NCBI GenBank assembly: GCA_964019335.1
Contig: OZ025728.1
Span: 372,001-436,000, forward strand
From: Diplonema japonicum
Taxonomy: Eukaryota > Euglenozoa > Diplonemea > Diplonemida > Diplonemidae
Direction: 5' to 3'
DNA length: 64,000 nt
The notes under the pieces: model-generated
Database searches by the model: none
Seen by the model: only the letters and a program-made list of their open reading frames with translations
What the model was told of the DNA's origin: nothing
Translations under genes and position numbers: made by a program
Shown here: positions 31,607 through 41,889 of the stretch, one piece after another
Layout: every line of letters starts with the position of its first letter
How positions within the stretch are numbered: the first letter of the stretch is position 1

Positions 31607-34600
31607 TCGGGCGTCCAGGTCCTTCTTCGTCTGCTCCAGAAGGGCATCCAGCTGGTGGGCCACCGTGATTGGGTCCGCCTCCCTGTCCCTTCACTTCCCT
31701 CTCGGACGACTCCTCAGCTTCGGTGGTTTTTTCATTGCCGAAGGAGTCCTCTGTGAGGTCAGTGTTGGATTCAGTGTTGGGTTCGTTGTTCGCTTCCTCG
31801 TTGTCCTTTTTTTCCTCTTCGCCGTCCGGTACCGGGGGCCCGGGATCCAACTGTACAGGCCCTTTGACTAACAGCGCCCCTGCTATCGATCTCATCATGG
31901 CCGTTGACACCTCTTGGACCACACGCCTGTGTATCGAGACTCTGTCCCCGTGGGCCCGCGCAGCTATGCTCCTGGACAGTTTCTTCGTGAGGTAGACCGC
32001 TGCCTCCCCGAACCCCCCGAAGGTCTCCATCGCGAAAGGTACAAAGGCCACGCGTGTCTTGGCGAGCTCCGCCTCATACTTCTGGCGCTTGTAGTGTTCC
32101 GCCTTCGCCGCTGCGTACCCCGCAGTCTTCGCCGCCTGGTTGACACAAGACTCGTTCCTCGGGTGCACGATGACCACGTCCATAGCCATTGGGCGGGAAC
32201 CCCCCACCCCACCTGGGAAGAACACGTCCGCCGGGCGCTGGGACGACCCCGGGATCAGCCCCGTCTTCTCCATCGTTGCGCTCACCCCGGCCCACTGACA
32301 GTGTCTGTGGATGGTCTCCTTCACCCGGTCGTGCCTCGCAATCCTGGCGTTGCCGCATCCCTGGGCATGGTCACCCCATACGCCCATCCCCTCAGTCTTG
32401 CACCTCGGGTCGTGGCAGCTCTCACCCTGCTTGTAGACCGGAGCCCCCAACCACCACTTGATCAGAGCCCCAAACTCGTTGTCCGACAGCTGGTTGTAGA
32501 AGTCAGGCGTCGCCGTCAACCACGCCCCCGCATAGTGCATTGACTCCGACATCAACCTCGCTCTCGAGCGTGCATCTGCTTTCGCCAAGAGGTCCTCCAG
32601 CGCCTTCTCATCAAGCACCCTAGAGAGCCACCTCTGGCTGCAGATGTGGGGGGCCTTGGCCACCATGTCGGGTGTAATCTGCATGCCGCCCTTCGTCCTG
32701 TTGAACCACTCGAGCCAGCTCCCCCATACACCCCCTTCCAGCCCATGTTCGTATTTGGGATCCAGCTCCTTGCACAGCTTCATCGTCGACGCCCTCGAAG
32801 CCATGTTGGCCGCGCGCAGGTGCTCCTGGCAGCTCCTCATCCCAAGCCCACCGACTTTTACGGACAGTTTCGCCTGCTGCCATTCTTTCGACCCGTTCTC
32901 GAACTGCATGCCGCACACCTTCGACATCGTCTTCCGCACCATCTCGTCGAACCTGTGCATGACCCCTCCCACATGCGAGTCTGGGACCACTCTCATGTAA
33001 AACACCAGTTTGCTGTATGAGCTGCAATACCGGAGAAGTGTGTACCCTGTCTGCCTCCCCACCTTGGTCAGCATGTCGAAGTTCTCTTCCAGCGCGTCCA
33101 AGCGTTTGTTCAGAAAGGCTTGCGTGTACTCTGGCGATCCTATCGGCGCCCCCAGGAGCATGAAGTTCCTCTCTTTGTGGAAATTCTCTTCTGTCAGGCC
33201 ATCGAAGCCTGTGTCCTCCACTGTCTGGGGGAGGTCGCCACTAACCCATATGAGCTCGCACTTCTGGGGTTTCACTTTCAGCCCTATCATTCCGCTCAGC
33301 TCACACAAGATGTTGTACGCCTTTCTCACTTCATCCACATTCCCCACAAGGACGCCATCGTCCAGGTAGAACTGGAGGATGTCCAGGTTGCAGTCTTCAC
33401 TTATCTTGTTCACCAGGGGTTGGATGGCCAGAGAGAACAGCAGCGGTCCCATCGGGTCCCCCTGTTGCACCCCTTCCTGGGACTTAATCACCTTTCCGTT
33501 GTAGTATAATTGGGAGGGCACCCTGTAGCACCAATCGGCCCACGCATACAGCCCCGACGCTTGCTCATAGGCCTGTGAGCACAGCTGCCTCCGACAAACA
33601 CTGTTGAAGGCGTTGGCGTAGTCGATCTTGAGGATCACCTTGTTTTCCTGCTTGTTGCCCCGTTCCCTGTCCACATACTGCCTGATGGTGTGTATAGCCG
33701 CCTCCATTCCAGCAGGGACCGATACCCCCACCTGGCCGCCTTTCTTCAGGTACGAAGAGGCCACTTCCGGAGCGATCTTCTTCACAAGGGATTTCCCCAC
33801 CAGCCGACGCAGCACATCCCCAACGGCTATGGGCCGCACGTCCCTGTCGTTCTTCTTGAGGGCCACAAGGTTCGCCCCTGCCATCAGCGGAGCCACCTCC
33901 CTAGGGGCCGTGCCTCTAGCTAATGCGTTGACTGCCCTCGTCACCGACATCAAACAGCCTTGAGACTCAAAAGCTCCGTCCACCGCGTCCTTGATGTGCT
34001 GGGCTCTCAGACCAGTCGGTCCCGCAGCAGTCCCCCTCGGGAAGTCCCTGATTGCGTCCAGCACTTCTTCTGGCAAGACTTCTACCGCTTCCTTCGTCTT
34101 CGCCGGGTTGTCCCATTGGGGGTGTAGTGGCTCTGGATGTTTGCTCTGCAGCGCTCTCCAGCAATCCTCATTGTCTTCCGCCAGCCCCTGGGCTACAAGC
34201 GCCGCGTTTCCTGCCGAGAACCTCCCTTTGCTGCACAGTTCCGTGGCCCTGGCGACCTTAGAGACCTCGTCGTTCTTAGGTTCCCCCTTCTCACCTGATT
34301 CCAGCTTATTCCAGAGGGCCATGTAATTTCCCTTCTCCCACTCCTCCAATCTGGCCTGGACACTCAGCTCCGTCTCCTTGTCCCGCTTCTTCCCTCCCCT
34401 CTTCTTCCACAGGCAGGCTTTGGGGAGCATCGCCACCAGCAGCCAAGCCTCCTCTGTGTTGTCCTTCACCGCTCGGCCCAGAGTGTGCTTAAGGGTAAGC
34501 CCCCACAGTCTTTGAAGGCTCGTCGGGATCGACCCCATGGTCGTGACGTTCATGGCGGCTATGGTTTCCAGGCTGGGTAACTCGGTCCTCGTCGGGGCCG

Positions 34601-34928
34601 GCGGGGGGGTCGTGTATTCCCCTTCCCTTCGCACCGCCTTTTTGCACTCGTCGTGGCACCCCTGACCCTTCCACACACAGCCCCTGCACACCAGGCACCT
34701 CTCGAGGTCCAGTCTCCTCAGAACGCTCTCCGGGATCTCATCACTCTCCAGGTGCCCATCCAGGTGACACTTCCATACCCTTGTCGAGTTGAACGGGGTC
34801 GTGCTTTTGCACTTCGACCTAGCGCAGTTCGCCACCGGACAGTACAGGAATTGTTGGTTCCTTGCCCCATCTGGTCCAACACCCCTGCCTTCCCATATCC
34901 AGGGATCGCACGGTCTATTATGTCCCAC
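31485..34928 (-). CDS. reverse transcriptase + restriction-like endonuclease ORF
   Basis: 1147 codons open; the first codon is GTG and the natural start is uncertain because upstream domains lie in other frames. In order: zinc-finger region (CPVANCARSKCK ... HLDGHL, then CLVCRGC), RT core at about residues 295-600 with KIDYANAF, GVQQGDPMGPLLFSL and the catalytic FYLDD (usually YADD), then a thumb. Further on are a CCHC knuckle (CHDPRCKTEG...HAQGCG) and an endonuclease region, RPADVFFPGG then MAMDVVIVHP then KAEHYKRQKYE, matching the P-D..D..K pattern of R2-type nucleases. The acidic C-terminal tail after GALLVKG is low-complexity. It nicks target DNA and reverse-transcribes element RNA at the nick. 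Confidence 0.85.
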   Translation of the reverse strand: MGHNRPCDPWIWEGRGVGPDGARNQQFLYCPVANCARSKCKSTTPFNSTRVWKCHLDGHLESDEIPESVLRRLDLERCLVCRGCVWKGQGCHDECKKAVRREGEYTTPPPAPTRTELPSLETIAAMNVTTMGSIPTSLQRLWGLTLKHTLGRAVKDNTEEAWLLVAMLPKACLWKKRGGKKRDKETELSVQARLEEWEKGNYMALWNKLESGEKGEPKNDEVSKVARATELCSKGRFSAGNAALVAQGLAEDNEDCWRALQSKHPEPLHPQWDNPAKTKEAVEVLPEEVLDAIRDFPRGTAAGPTGLRAQHIKDAVDGAFESQGCLMSVTRAVNALARGTAPREVAPLMAGANLVALKKNDRDVRPIAVGDVLRRLVGKSLVKKIAPEVASSYLKKGGQVGVSVPAGMEAAIHTIRQYVDRERGNKQENKVILKIDYANAFNSVCRRQLCSQAYEQASGLYAWADWCYRVPSQLYYNGKVIKSQEGVQQGDPMGPLLFSLAIQPLVNKISEDCNLDILQFYLDDGVLVGNVDEVRKAYNILCELSGMIGLKVKPQKCELIWVSGDLPQTVEDTGFDGLTEENFHKERNFMLLGAPIGSPEYTQAFLNKRLDALEENFDMLTKVGRQTGYTLLRYCSSYSKLVFYMRVVPDSHVGGVMHRFDEMVRKTMSKVCGMQFENGSKEWQQAKLSVKVGGLGMRSCQEHLRAANMASRASTMKLCKELDPKYEHGLEGGVWGSWLEWFNRTKGGMQITPDMVAKAPHICSQRWLSRVLDEKALEDLLAKADARSRARLMSESMHYAGAWLTATPDFYNQLSDNEFGALIKWWLGAPVYKQGESCHDPRCKTEGMGVWGDHAQGCGNARIARHDRVKETIHRHCQWAGVSATMEKTGLIPGSSQRPADVFFPGGVGGSRPMAMDVVIVHPRNESCVNQAAKTAGYAAAKAEHYKRQKYEAELAKTRVAFVPFAMETFGGFGEAAVYLTKKLSRSIAARAHGDRVSIHRRVVQEVSTAMMRSIAGALLVKGPVQLDPGPPVPDGEEEKKDNEEANNEPNTESNTDLTEDSFGNEKTTEAEESSEREVKGQGGGPNHGGPPAGCPSGADEEGPGRPNATAAKGGTGGGWNTRESGSRTRSSLTGRRRHGDGRNRIQ

Positions 34929-35077
34929 TCCCCGATGTCCTCACCTGGGGCCTCGGAGGGTTGCTTACCTGCCTTTTGTAGAGCTACCGATTGGGACTCA
35001 TCAAGGAGCATCATCATCGACTCCTCCTCTCCGACTGCATACTCATAGTGGTTGCCGTTGTACGCCAGCACCACCAC
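34718..35077 (-). CDS. OTU domain C-terminal part in shifted frame
   Basis: Reads VVVLAYNGNHYEYAVGEEES; the NHYEYAV segment is where OTU proteases carry their catalytic His. It continues with the acidic linker APGEDIGEWDIIDRAIPGYG, then becomes Arg-rich and implausible after about 34870, where the RT frame takes over. The stretch before it is joined to the upstream OTU half near 35095-35110. A 31-nt GTGGTTGC...CCTAG segment there could act as an intron that restores frame; a one-base indel is the simpler reading. Confidence 0.55.
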   Translation of the reverse strand: MVVLAYNGNHYEYAVGEEESMMMLLDESQSVALQKAGKQPSEAPGEDIGEWDIIDRAIPGYGKAGVLDQMGQGTNNSCTVRWRTALGRSAKARPRSTRQGYGSVTWMGTWRVMRSRRAF

Positions 35078-35513
35078 CTTCTCGTGGTCGGAGTTGTACT
35101 CCCCTATCTAGGACTGGGTTGTTCCCCCCAGCAACCACGAGTATCGTGCGGCCAAACGCTTGTGCTGCGGCTGCCAGGCACAAGTGGTCTCCCCACGTCG
35201 CTGCTGTGCCCATCCCTTCCAAGTACCGGTCCCAACCCTCACTGCAAAACGGGGCATAGTGCTCCTCCCGGTGTTTCATCCATTCTACAACCTCGCTCCT
35301 GATGTGGGTGTGGTCGCCGTAGGCTTCCCCGAGCAAACCGGCCAGGGCGTGGAACATGCAGTTCCCGTCCTTCTCCGTCTCCTCGTCAGCTTGAAGCTCT
35401 TCATGATCTCGTCCACTGACTTGCCGGCCCTGGGTTGTTTGTCGGGGTTCCACAGATTCCGCTGCCTGTGTAGTGCACAGTGCGTCTGGTTTGACGAGCA
35501 CACTGCAGCACAC
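35043..35513 (-). CDS. OTU-like cysteine protease domain, N-terminal part
   Basis: Contains KDGNCMFHALAGLLGEAYG, the classic OTU D-G-N-C active-site loop with its nucleophilic Cys, and WGDHLCLAAAAQAFGRTILV, a typical OTU core strand-helix. It overlaps the end of the preceding frame, where SVDEIMKSFKL runs into an Arg repeat at about 35400, so translation must change frame there (-1) if the element encodes one polyprotein. Its likely role is processing of the element's own polyprotein or removal of ubiquitin; neither can be decided from sequence. Confidence 0.65.
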   Translation of the reverse strand: MCCSVLVKPDALCTTQAAESVEPRQTTQGRQVSGRDHEELQADEETEKDGNCMFHALAGLLGEAYGDHTHIRSEVVEWMKHREEHYAPFCSEGWDRYLEGMGTAATWGDHLCLAAAAQAFGRTILVVAGGNNPVLDRGVQLRPREGGGAGVQRQPL

Positions 35514-36286
35514 GTTCCACAGAGGTTCACCTTCATGCTCCTCGCCTGCTCTTGTTTCACAAAATGATGGTGGACCGCATTGAGGTGTTTAACTAGACAG
35601 CTTGCCACACTGGTGCGGAAAGAGCAGTCTTCCATCCGGCATTGATGTTTGTCTGATCCTTCTTTTTCCCCCTCCTTCTGCACCTCCATGTGCTCATCAT
35701 CCAAATCCATGGGGGGAGGGTCACCACCTCCTTGCAACGCGTCCCCTGCCAGCGTCAAGTCCGCAAAGGGGTCCAGGTGTTCGGCCTGAAAGAGCTTATC
35801 CTCCGTCTCAGCTCGTTCCTTCGCCGCTTGCTTGGCGTCCTCCTTCTTTTTTCTGCGTCTTGAGCTTCTAGGCAGGCCCAAGTACACCGGCAGGTAGTGA
35901 CCTCTCGATCCGCGTCTTGTCTTCTTCAGCTTTACCAGTCCGAATCTCTGGGTCGGGCCAGCACCAGCTTTCCCCACCATCACTTCCGACATGGCCCAGA
36001 GCAACATCAGCCCCCCTATCCAAACTGAAGTGCTTCCCACCAGGGTGCCTCCTACCGCTAGCCAAGCGAGCTCCCCAGCGGACCATTCATCCCCTCGGGG
36101 CCCCACCTGTACCCTTGACCTGCGGGTGGTCCTCCTGTCGCTCCCCAGCCTCTTCCACAACACTGCAGCATGCAGGAAGGAGGGGGCCATCCCGATGCCC
36201 ACCCCCAGCACCTGCCTCACCCCTGGGATCAGCAAGAGGGAGAACAGGGCGACCCAGGCCCACACCCCCAGGTGCTCCCATCTCAT
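35285..36286 (-). CDS. 5' ORF of the R2-like element: membrane-like segments and C2H2 fingers
   Basis: The first ATG of the element frame is at 36286 (MRWEHLGVWAWVALFSLLLI). Two hydrophobic stretches (WAWVALFSLLLIPGV and LAWLAVGGTLVGSTSVWIGG) look like membrane helices, which is odd for a retroelement. A basic tract (RSSRRRKKKEDAKQAAKERA) precedes a C2H2 finger (CRMEDCSFRTSVASCLVKHL ... H) and a second Cys/His cluster (CGTCAAVCSSNQTHCALH). The frame is fused upstream with the decayed LINE because no stop separates them; I take 36286 as the start. Plausible after that until about 35400, then Arg-rich. Confidence 0.55.
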   Translation of the reverse strand: MRWEHLGVWAWVALFSLLLIPGVRQVLGVGIGMAPSFLHAAVLWKRLGSDRRTTRRSRVQVGPRGDEWSAGELAWLAVGGTLVGSTSVWIGGLMLLWAMSEVMVGKAGAGPTQRFGLVKLKKTRRGSRGHYLPVYLGLPRSSRRRKKKEDAKQAAKERAETEDKLFQAEHLDPFADLTLAGDALQGGGDPPPMDLDDEHMEVQKEGEKEGSDKHQCRMEDCSFRTSVASCLVKHLNAVHHHFVKQEQARSMKVNLCGTCAAVCSSNQTHCALHRQRNLWNPDKQPRAGKSVDEIMKSFKLTRRRRRTGTACSTPWPVCSGKPTATTPTSGARL

Positions 36287-36339
36287 CCCTTCCTTGCTGT
36301 GTCCCGTCCGTCTGCGGTGCCTCCTTGCACCGGTTGCAG

Positions 36340-37860
36340 CCTGGTCTACTGCTGGTCCTGTGCGATCATCTCTTTGATTGAACTGAAGAGGTCTGCAGTC
36401 TGCTGCGGTTTTTCGAGGAGTGCCTCTGCAAGGCCTTTTGGCTCCCAGTTCTGCCCTCCCTGCTGCAGTACCCTTGCAGCTCATCACCAAGTGGTTCAGG
36501 GTGCAGTGCTTCGTGCCACACAGCTGACATGGCTTTTGCTTCGGACCCTCACAGTAGTCCTTCAGCAGCGGGTGGTGTCCTGTCTTCAGTCGATTGATGC
36601 AGACTTCGGCTTTCCTGCCCAAGCTGTTTGTCTTTGGGGGTTCCTTGCCCTTTGTCAGCTTCTGGTAGGCTGTCTGCCTGTCCAGCTCTGCATCAATCCT
36701 GTCTTTTGCACATTTCCAGAGCTTGTTTTTCGCTGCTCCAAGGCTCACTGGCTGCCTCTGTTGTTCCTTCACACCCACCACTGCCAGCCTGTCAGCCACT
36801 TCATTCCCTGCAATACCACAGTGACTTGGGATGTACCACAGTGTGAGGGTCGCTCCCTTGCCTTTCAGAAGCTGCCACAGCTGTGTCCAGATTCCCACCA
36901 TTGTGTCCTCTCTCTGCCTTGTTGGCCCTTGTTTCAGTTTTTGCAAGGCCGAAAGTGAGTCGGTGAGGATGTTGATGTGGGCCCCTGGTTTCGCTGTTGT
37001 CTTGCAGTGCTCAAGTGCCATCTCCAGGGCTGTCAGCTCTGCCTGGCAGCTGTCACCATATCGGCATGAGTCTCTGGTCAGGTACACCTCGCTCCCTGCA
37101 GCAGTCTGGACATACCACCTTGTTCTGCATCCACAGATCCATCTGTGTACACGGTGATGTCAGCTTTGGGCAGCTTCTGGAGTACTTCCTCTCCGTATGT
37201 CCTCTGCTCATCCTTCTTTTTCTTCTTAATGCCTTGCCCTTCTGTCCCAACATCCAGTTGCACCAGCAGACTCCACTCCCATGGGGAAAGGGTGACGAGT
37301 TGTGAAGAGGTGCTCTTTTGTACTTCTTCAATTTGTTCTCATTGATTGCCCTGCTCCTTGCCTCAAAGAGCCAGGTTCCTCTTGCTGTTCCTGCCCCCAT
37401 CACTGCAGTGTGCCCACTTGTCCCCTCCATCCTTACAAGCTTCTCGTACATGGATGACGTCTTGTATTTTATCATCTCCTGTACCGGCCATAGCCTTGTG
37501 ATTTTCAGGAGGTCTTGGATAGGTGTTGTAGGAAGGCAGCCTGCTGCATTGTGTGCTACTTCCAGTGTTGTGATGTCTCTGGCTGTCAGGGTGGGTCCAT
37601 ACACTCCAAGGGCGTATCTCGCCACAGGTAAGACATAGGTGAGGTAGACAGTGCAGAGGGTCAATGCCTTGCACCCCCACTTGGTGCCTGCAAGTGCCTT
37701 CATGACTGCTGTGCATCGTCAGAAGCGTTTGATCATGAATACGAAGTGTGCCCTGAAGTTCCTCTCAAGGAACACTGGCTCTTCTTGGTACATTACCAGT
37801 GTTTGCTGCCCTGCCACATCCTTGTGGTACACAACTGGTCTGCGAATTTTTTTTCCCCCA
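36340..37860 (-). pseudogene. degraded RNase H-bearing LINE, 5' truncated
   Basis: Pieces of an RT thumb (YHKDVAGQQTLVMYQEEPVF ... RAHFVFMIKRF, then a stop near 37720), a connection region (TVYLTYVLPVARYALGVYGP), and RNase H. The RNase H has TVYTDGS, CQAELTALEMAL, NILTDSLSAL and PSHCGIAGNEVADRLA, so the acidic catalytic residues are present. A zinc knuckle (CQLCGTKHCTLNHLVMSC) follows. Frame changes near 37260, 37085 and 36480 break it; the last leads to LAEALLEKPQQTADLF and a stop at about 36350. The N-terminal RT palm is missing. A scrap of the same element lies at 25480-25622. Confidence 0.75.
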
Positions 37861-38459
37861 GCAGTGCCCTTACCAAGGCTGACTTTGCCATTTTTTGGGA
37901 TTTTTGGGGTGAAAAAAATTTTTTCTTTTCTGAGGCCACATGGAACTTGGGCACCCTCAAAATAGAGATTTTTTTATTTTTTTGGAAAAAAAAATTTTTT
38001 TCCCCTCTGATAGAGCCCTTGCCAACACTGATTTTGCTGTTTTTTTACCCAAAAAATAAATTGGCCACTATGAAAAATAGGTAGATTTAACCTTTTTAAC
38101 CCAATTCTGTAGTGTGAAAAATCCAGAAAATTTTTTTTGCAACATTCTATGGGTGAAATTGACATAGAACCTAAAACCTAGAAAAAAAAGGGGGGGTAAA
38201 ATCACCCTTAAAAGAAGTCAATCCCTGTCATGCTGCTTGCCAATTTAACTAGTTATTAATGAGATTTTTGGAGTTGAAGTGAAAAAATGATTGTCGAAAA
38301 ATCATTGTCGAAAAAATGTACCCAACCCCTTCAATTTTTTTTTTAGAGATGGGGTATTTTGACTGTTTTTAGCCATCTGAGGCCATTCCAGCCCTTAAAA
38401 GTGGGAATAAGTGATTTACTTCCCCTTACCGAAATAGCTATCCCAACAAAGCTGGCACA
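37861..38459. other. A/T-rich spacer with weak internal duplication
   Basis: Two similar blocks (GCCCTTACCAAGGCTGACTT near 37867 and GCCCTTGCCAACACTGATTT near 38015, each followed by a T run) suggest a decayed duplication. No gene seen. Confidence 0.45.
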
Positions 38460-39030
38460 CCACATGCATTAAGGACACAATGCAAAACGCAGAAGAAGAA
38501 GACAATAACACCACACAACAACTTGGCCAAGGCACCCCCTGTAATCAGGTGGGCAGTCTGGTCTGAGGGGTCTGGCCAGTCCACCCCACAAACCACCCCA
38601 ACACCGTGAATTTTCGAGGTGGTGTGTTGTGACTTATTTTACACCATGTATGGCATACCTGACATTGCACACAATGTATGCAACACAGGGTGCACAACAT
38701 GGCACGTGTTTTATAACATGTACCACTATACTGCACAGGGAAAAGCAGGCAGTGTTGAGCTGTACTCCACACACATTAAGGACACAACACAGAACACAGA
38801 AGAAGCTACAACCCAGCCACAGTGATTAAGGAAATGATGCAGAATGCAAGAAGCTACAACCCGGCTACGGTGATCAAGGAAATGACACAGAATACAGAAA
38901 AAGCTACAACTCAGCCACAATGATTAAGGACACGACACAGAATGCAGAAGAAGCCATAACCCTGCTGCAGTAATTAAAAAAATTCCGCATGCAGAATGCA
39001 GAAGAAGCTACAACCCGGCTGTGGTGCACC
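38460..39030 (-). repeat. mosaic satellite element, minus orientation
   Basis: Inverse counterpart of 26222-26530: the ACATGTACCACTATACTGCA block and several ~50-nt CAGAAGAAGCTACAAC units ending GTGATTAAGGA. Confidence 0.6.
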
Positions 39031-39249
39031 CCCTGTAATCAAGTAGATAGTTCTTGTGCAGGGTGCTGCCAACACTGGACTTTTCAGGAAACACACATTT
39101 TCACACATTTGAATTTATTCTTTAGTTTTTTTCTGAACCTATTTAATTTTTAAACCTAATAAAGAAAGAGTAAATCCTCCTATTCAAAACTTTTTAGTCC
39201 CAGTGTTGCCAAAATGGGTTGAAAATTAAAGTACCCAGCTGTGGTTACT

Positions 39250-39730
39250 TAATCAAAAAAGAATTTAATAGCCCATTTAATGGAGGAGTTGGACCAGACT
39301 GGACTGGACTGAACCGGACTGGACAAGATGTTATTTGGTGGTGGGGATCACAGAAATATGGAAATATAAGAAGTACATCAGATGTGTTGTTCACTGTTGA
39401 CCTCCTTGTCAGTCATCATTGGTAGTGCCCAAGTGGGAGAACATAATGCAGATGCTCAGGGTGATGAATTGGCAGCAAATTACGCACGCCCAGAATCTTG
39501 GTTACCAGGGGTGCCATGGCTGGTGTTGAGCTGCACACTGCACACATTAAGCAGTGATGGGTGAATCCGGTCCGGTCTGGTGTACCCATTTTACCAGACT
39601 GACCAGACTGACCAGATCGGCCAGACTGACCGGACTGACCAGACTCAAAAATTTTCTGCAATTTTTGACACACCTGCAAACACTTTTTTTTCAAATATTT
39701 TTGGACAATGATTTTTTTTTTTTTTTTTTT

Positions 39731-39761
<31 letters not shown>

Positions 39762-41760
39762 CTTTTTCTTCTTCTTCATACCACAGACATGCACAGCTCC
39801 ATCAAGCCATTTGCACCTATCTACTCTGGTGCACTGCAGCTGCAGGTATGTACAAATGTCTGGAAATGTTGTATTTGGATGTAATACAACCCGGCTGTGG
39901 TGATCGATGTGGAATACAGAAGAAGCTACAACCCAGCCGTGGTGAGAGATATATGAGTTAAAGGACCTGCACAAGACTACTTGATTACAGGGGGTACACC
40001 ACAGCCGAGTTGTAGCTTCTTCTGCATTCTGTGTCGTGTCCTTAATGTGTGTGGTGTTCAGCTCAACCCCAGCCGGGGCGTCCTGGGTAACCAAGATTCT
40101 GCTTGTGCAGGATTGGGTTGTTCCATTCCCTTCTGCCAAACTGAAAGTCGGAACTTGGCAGAATGGCAGAACTGGAACTTGGTGGAACAGGGAATTCCTT
40201 ACTTTTTTTTTTTGTTTTAACAAAATTATTGTCGAGACTAAAACTAGTTGATGGCAGTGTAATGAGCTATTTTATTAGGTAAAATTCCGCTTGTGCACAC
40301 AAACAAATGGAGTGTCAAACTAGTTTTTTTCCCCCCCCTTTTTTTTCCCTCTTTGCATCATCAAGGTTGAAAGTGGTGACTAACACTGACAGCACAATAT
40401 TCCGTGTCGTGTCCTTAATGTGTGCAGTGTGCAGCTCAACACCAGCCATGGCCCTGGTAACCAAGATTCTGGGCTGTTGCTGCCAGTTCATCACCCTGAG
40501 CATCTGCAATACGTTCCTCCACTCGGGCACAATCGGTGATGACCAACATGGAGGTCAACAGCGAACAACACATCTGATGTACTTCTTATATTTCCATATT
40601 TCTGTGATCCCCACCACCAAATAACATGAAAGAGGTAAAGGAGACCAGTGACAGGGGGTGCACCTTGGCCGCTTCTGCGTTCCGTGTCGTGTCCTTAATG
40701 CATGCGGTGTGCAGCTCAACCCCAGCTGGTGCCCTACGTAGTTTACTCACCCTGAGCATCTGCAATTTGTTCTTCCACTCAGGGTGCTACAGGTGATGAC
40801 CGGCCAAGTGGATGGAGGAAATGCCTGTTCGTCGTGTTGGCGGTGCCTGCACAAGAACTGTTAACTTGATACAGGGGGGCACTGCAGCTGAGTTGTAGCT
40901 TCTTCTGTGTTCTGTGTTGTGTTCTTAATGTGTGCAGTGTGCAGCTTAACCCCAGCCGTAGCAACCCGGGGTAACCAAGATTCTGCGCTCATGCAGTTTG
41001 CTGCCAATTCATCACCCTGAGCATCTGCATTATGTTCTCCACTTGGGCGCTACTGGTGATGACCAACATGGAGGTCAACAGCGAACAACACATCTGATGT
41101 ACTTCTTATATTTCCATGTTATCCCCACCACCTGAATGATATATATATGAGTTAAAAGAGGCCGGTGTTGGTGGCGCCCTGCACAAGAACTGTCTGCTTG
41201 ATTACAGGGGCGCACCGCAACCGAGTTGTAGCTTCTTCTGCATTCCGTGTCATGTCTTTAATGTGTGTGGTGTAGTTTGCTGCCTGTTTGTCACCCTAAG
41301 CATCTGCATTATGTTCTTCCACTCGGGAGCTACCGGTGATGACCGATGAGGAGGTCAACAGTGAACAACACATCTGATGTTTTTTCATGCTATCCCCACC
41401 ACCTTTGGAATAATATACAAGAGTTAAAGGAGGCCGGTGTTGGCAGTGCCCTGCACAAGAACTGTCTACTTGATTACAGGGGGTGCACCGCAGCCGGGTT
41501 GTAGCTTCTTCTGCGTTCTGCATCGTGTCCTTAATCACTGCGGCCGAGTTGTAGCTTCTTCTGTGCTCCGTGTCGTGTCCTTAATGTGCAGGGTTCAGCT
41601 CAACCCTAGCCGGGGCGCCCTGGGTAACCAAGATTCTGCACTCGTGTGGTTTGCTCGGTGATGACCGATGAGGAGGTCAACAGCAAACAACACATCTGAT
41701 GTTTTTCTTATATTTTCATGTTATCCCCACCACCTGAAAAAGAAGATAAAAGTTTTTTTT
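39250..41760. repeat. mosaic satellite array, several units in both orientations
   Basis: Recurring blocks: GGTGGGGATCACAGAAATAT, CATCAGATGTGTTGTTC.CTG, GATGCTCAGGGTGATGAA, GGTAACCAAGATTCTG, TTGATTACAGGGGGCGCACC, TTGTAGCTTCTTCTGCGTT. Plus-orientation units run at about 40370-40625, 40640-41115, 41150-41400 and 41415-41720; a minus-orientation one at 39350-39560. Units are about 250-470 nt and reshuffled, not simple tandem copies. No coding content. Confidence 0.65.
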
Positions 41761-41889
41761 TTTTTTTCTTCGTTTCTCATTGTTTTTGTTGTTGTCGTCG
41801 TCTCTCAGTACCTGTGTAACATCTTTTCTTGTAGACATCTGTTTATATGTTTGAACTCTGCAGCAAAAAAAAGGGGGGGATGTGGTGTT

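Larger units (their letters stand above)
29732..36286 (-). mobile_element. R2-like (restriction-like endonuclease) non-LTR retrotransposon with OTU domain
   Basis: Read 5' to 3' on the minus strand: a 5' region with two hydrophobic segments and C2H2 fingers, an OTU-like cysteine protease domain, a further zinc-finger region, reverse transcriptase, a CCHC knuckle, a PD-(D/E)xK-type endonuclease, and a third ORF of unknown function. The ORFs alternate between two reading frames with overlaps of 100-230 nt. Restriction-like endonucleases mark the early-branching non-LTR clades (R2, CRE, NeSL, Dualen-like); OTU-like proteases are reported in Dualen/RandI elements. No apurinic-type endonuclease was recognised. 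The 5' end abuts a decayed LINE and the 3' end runs into poly-C (minus strand). Confidence 0.8.
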
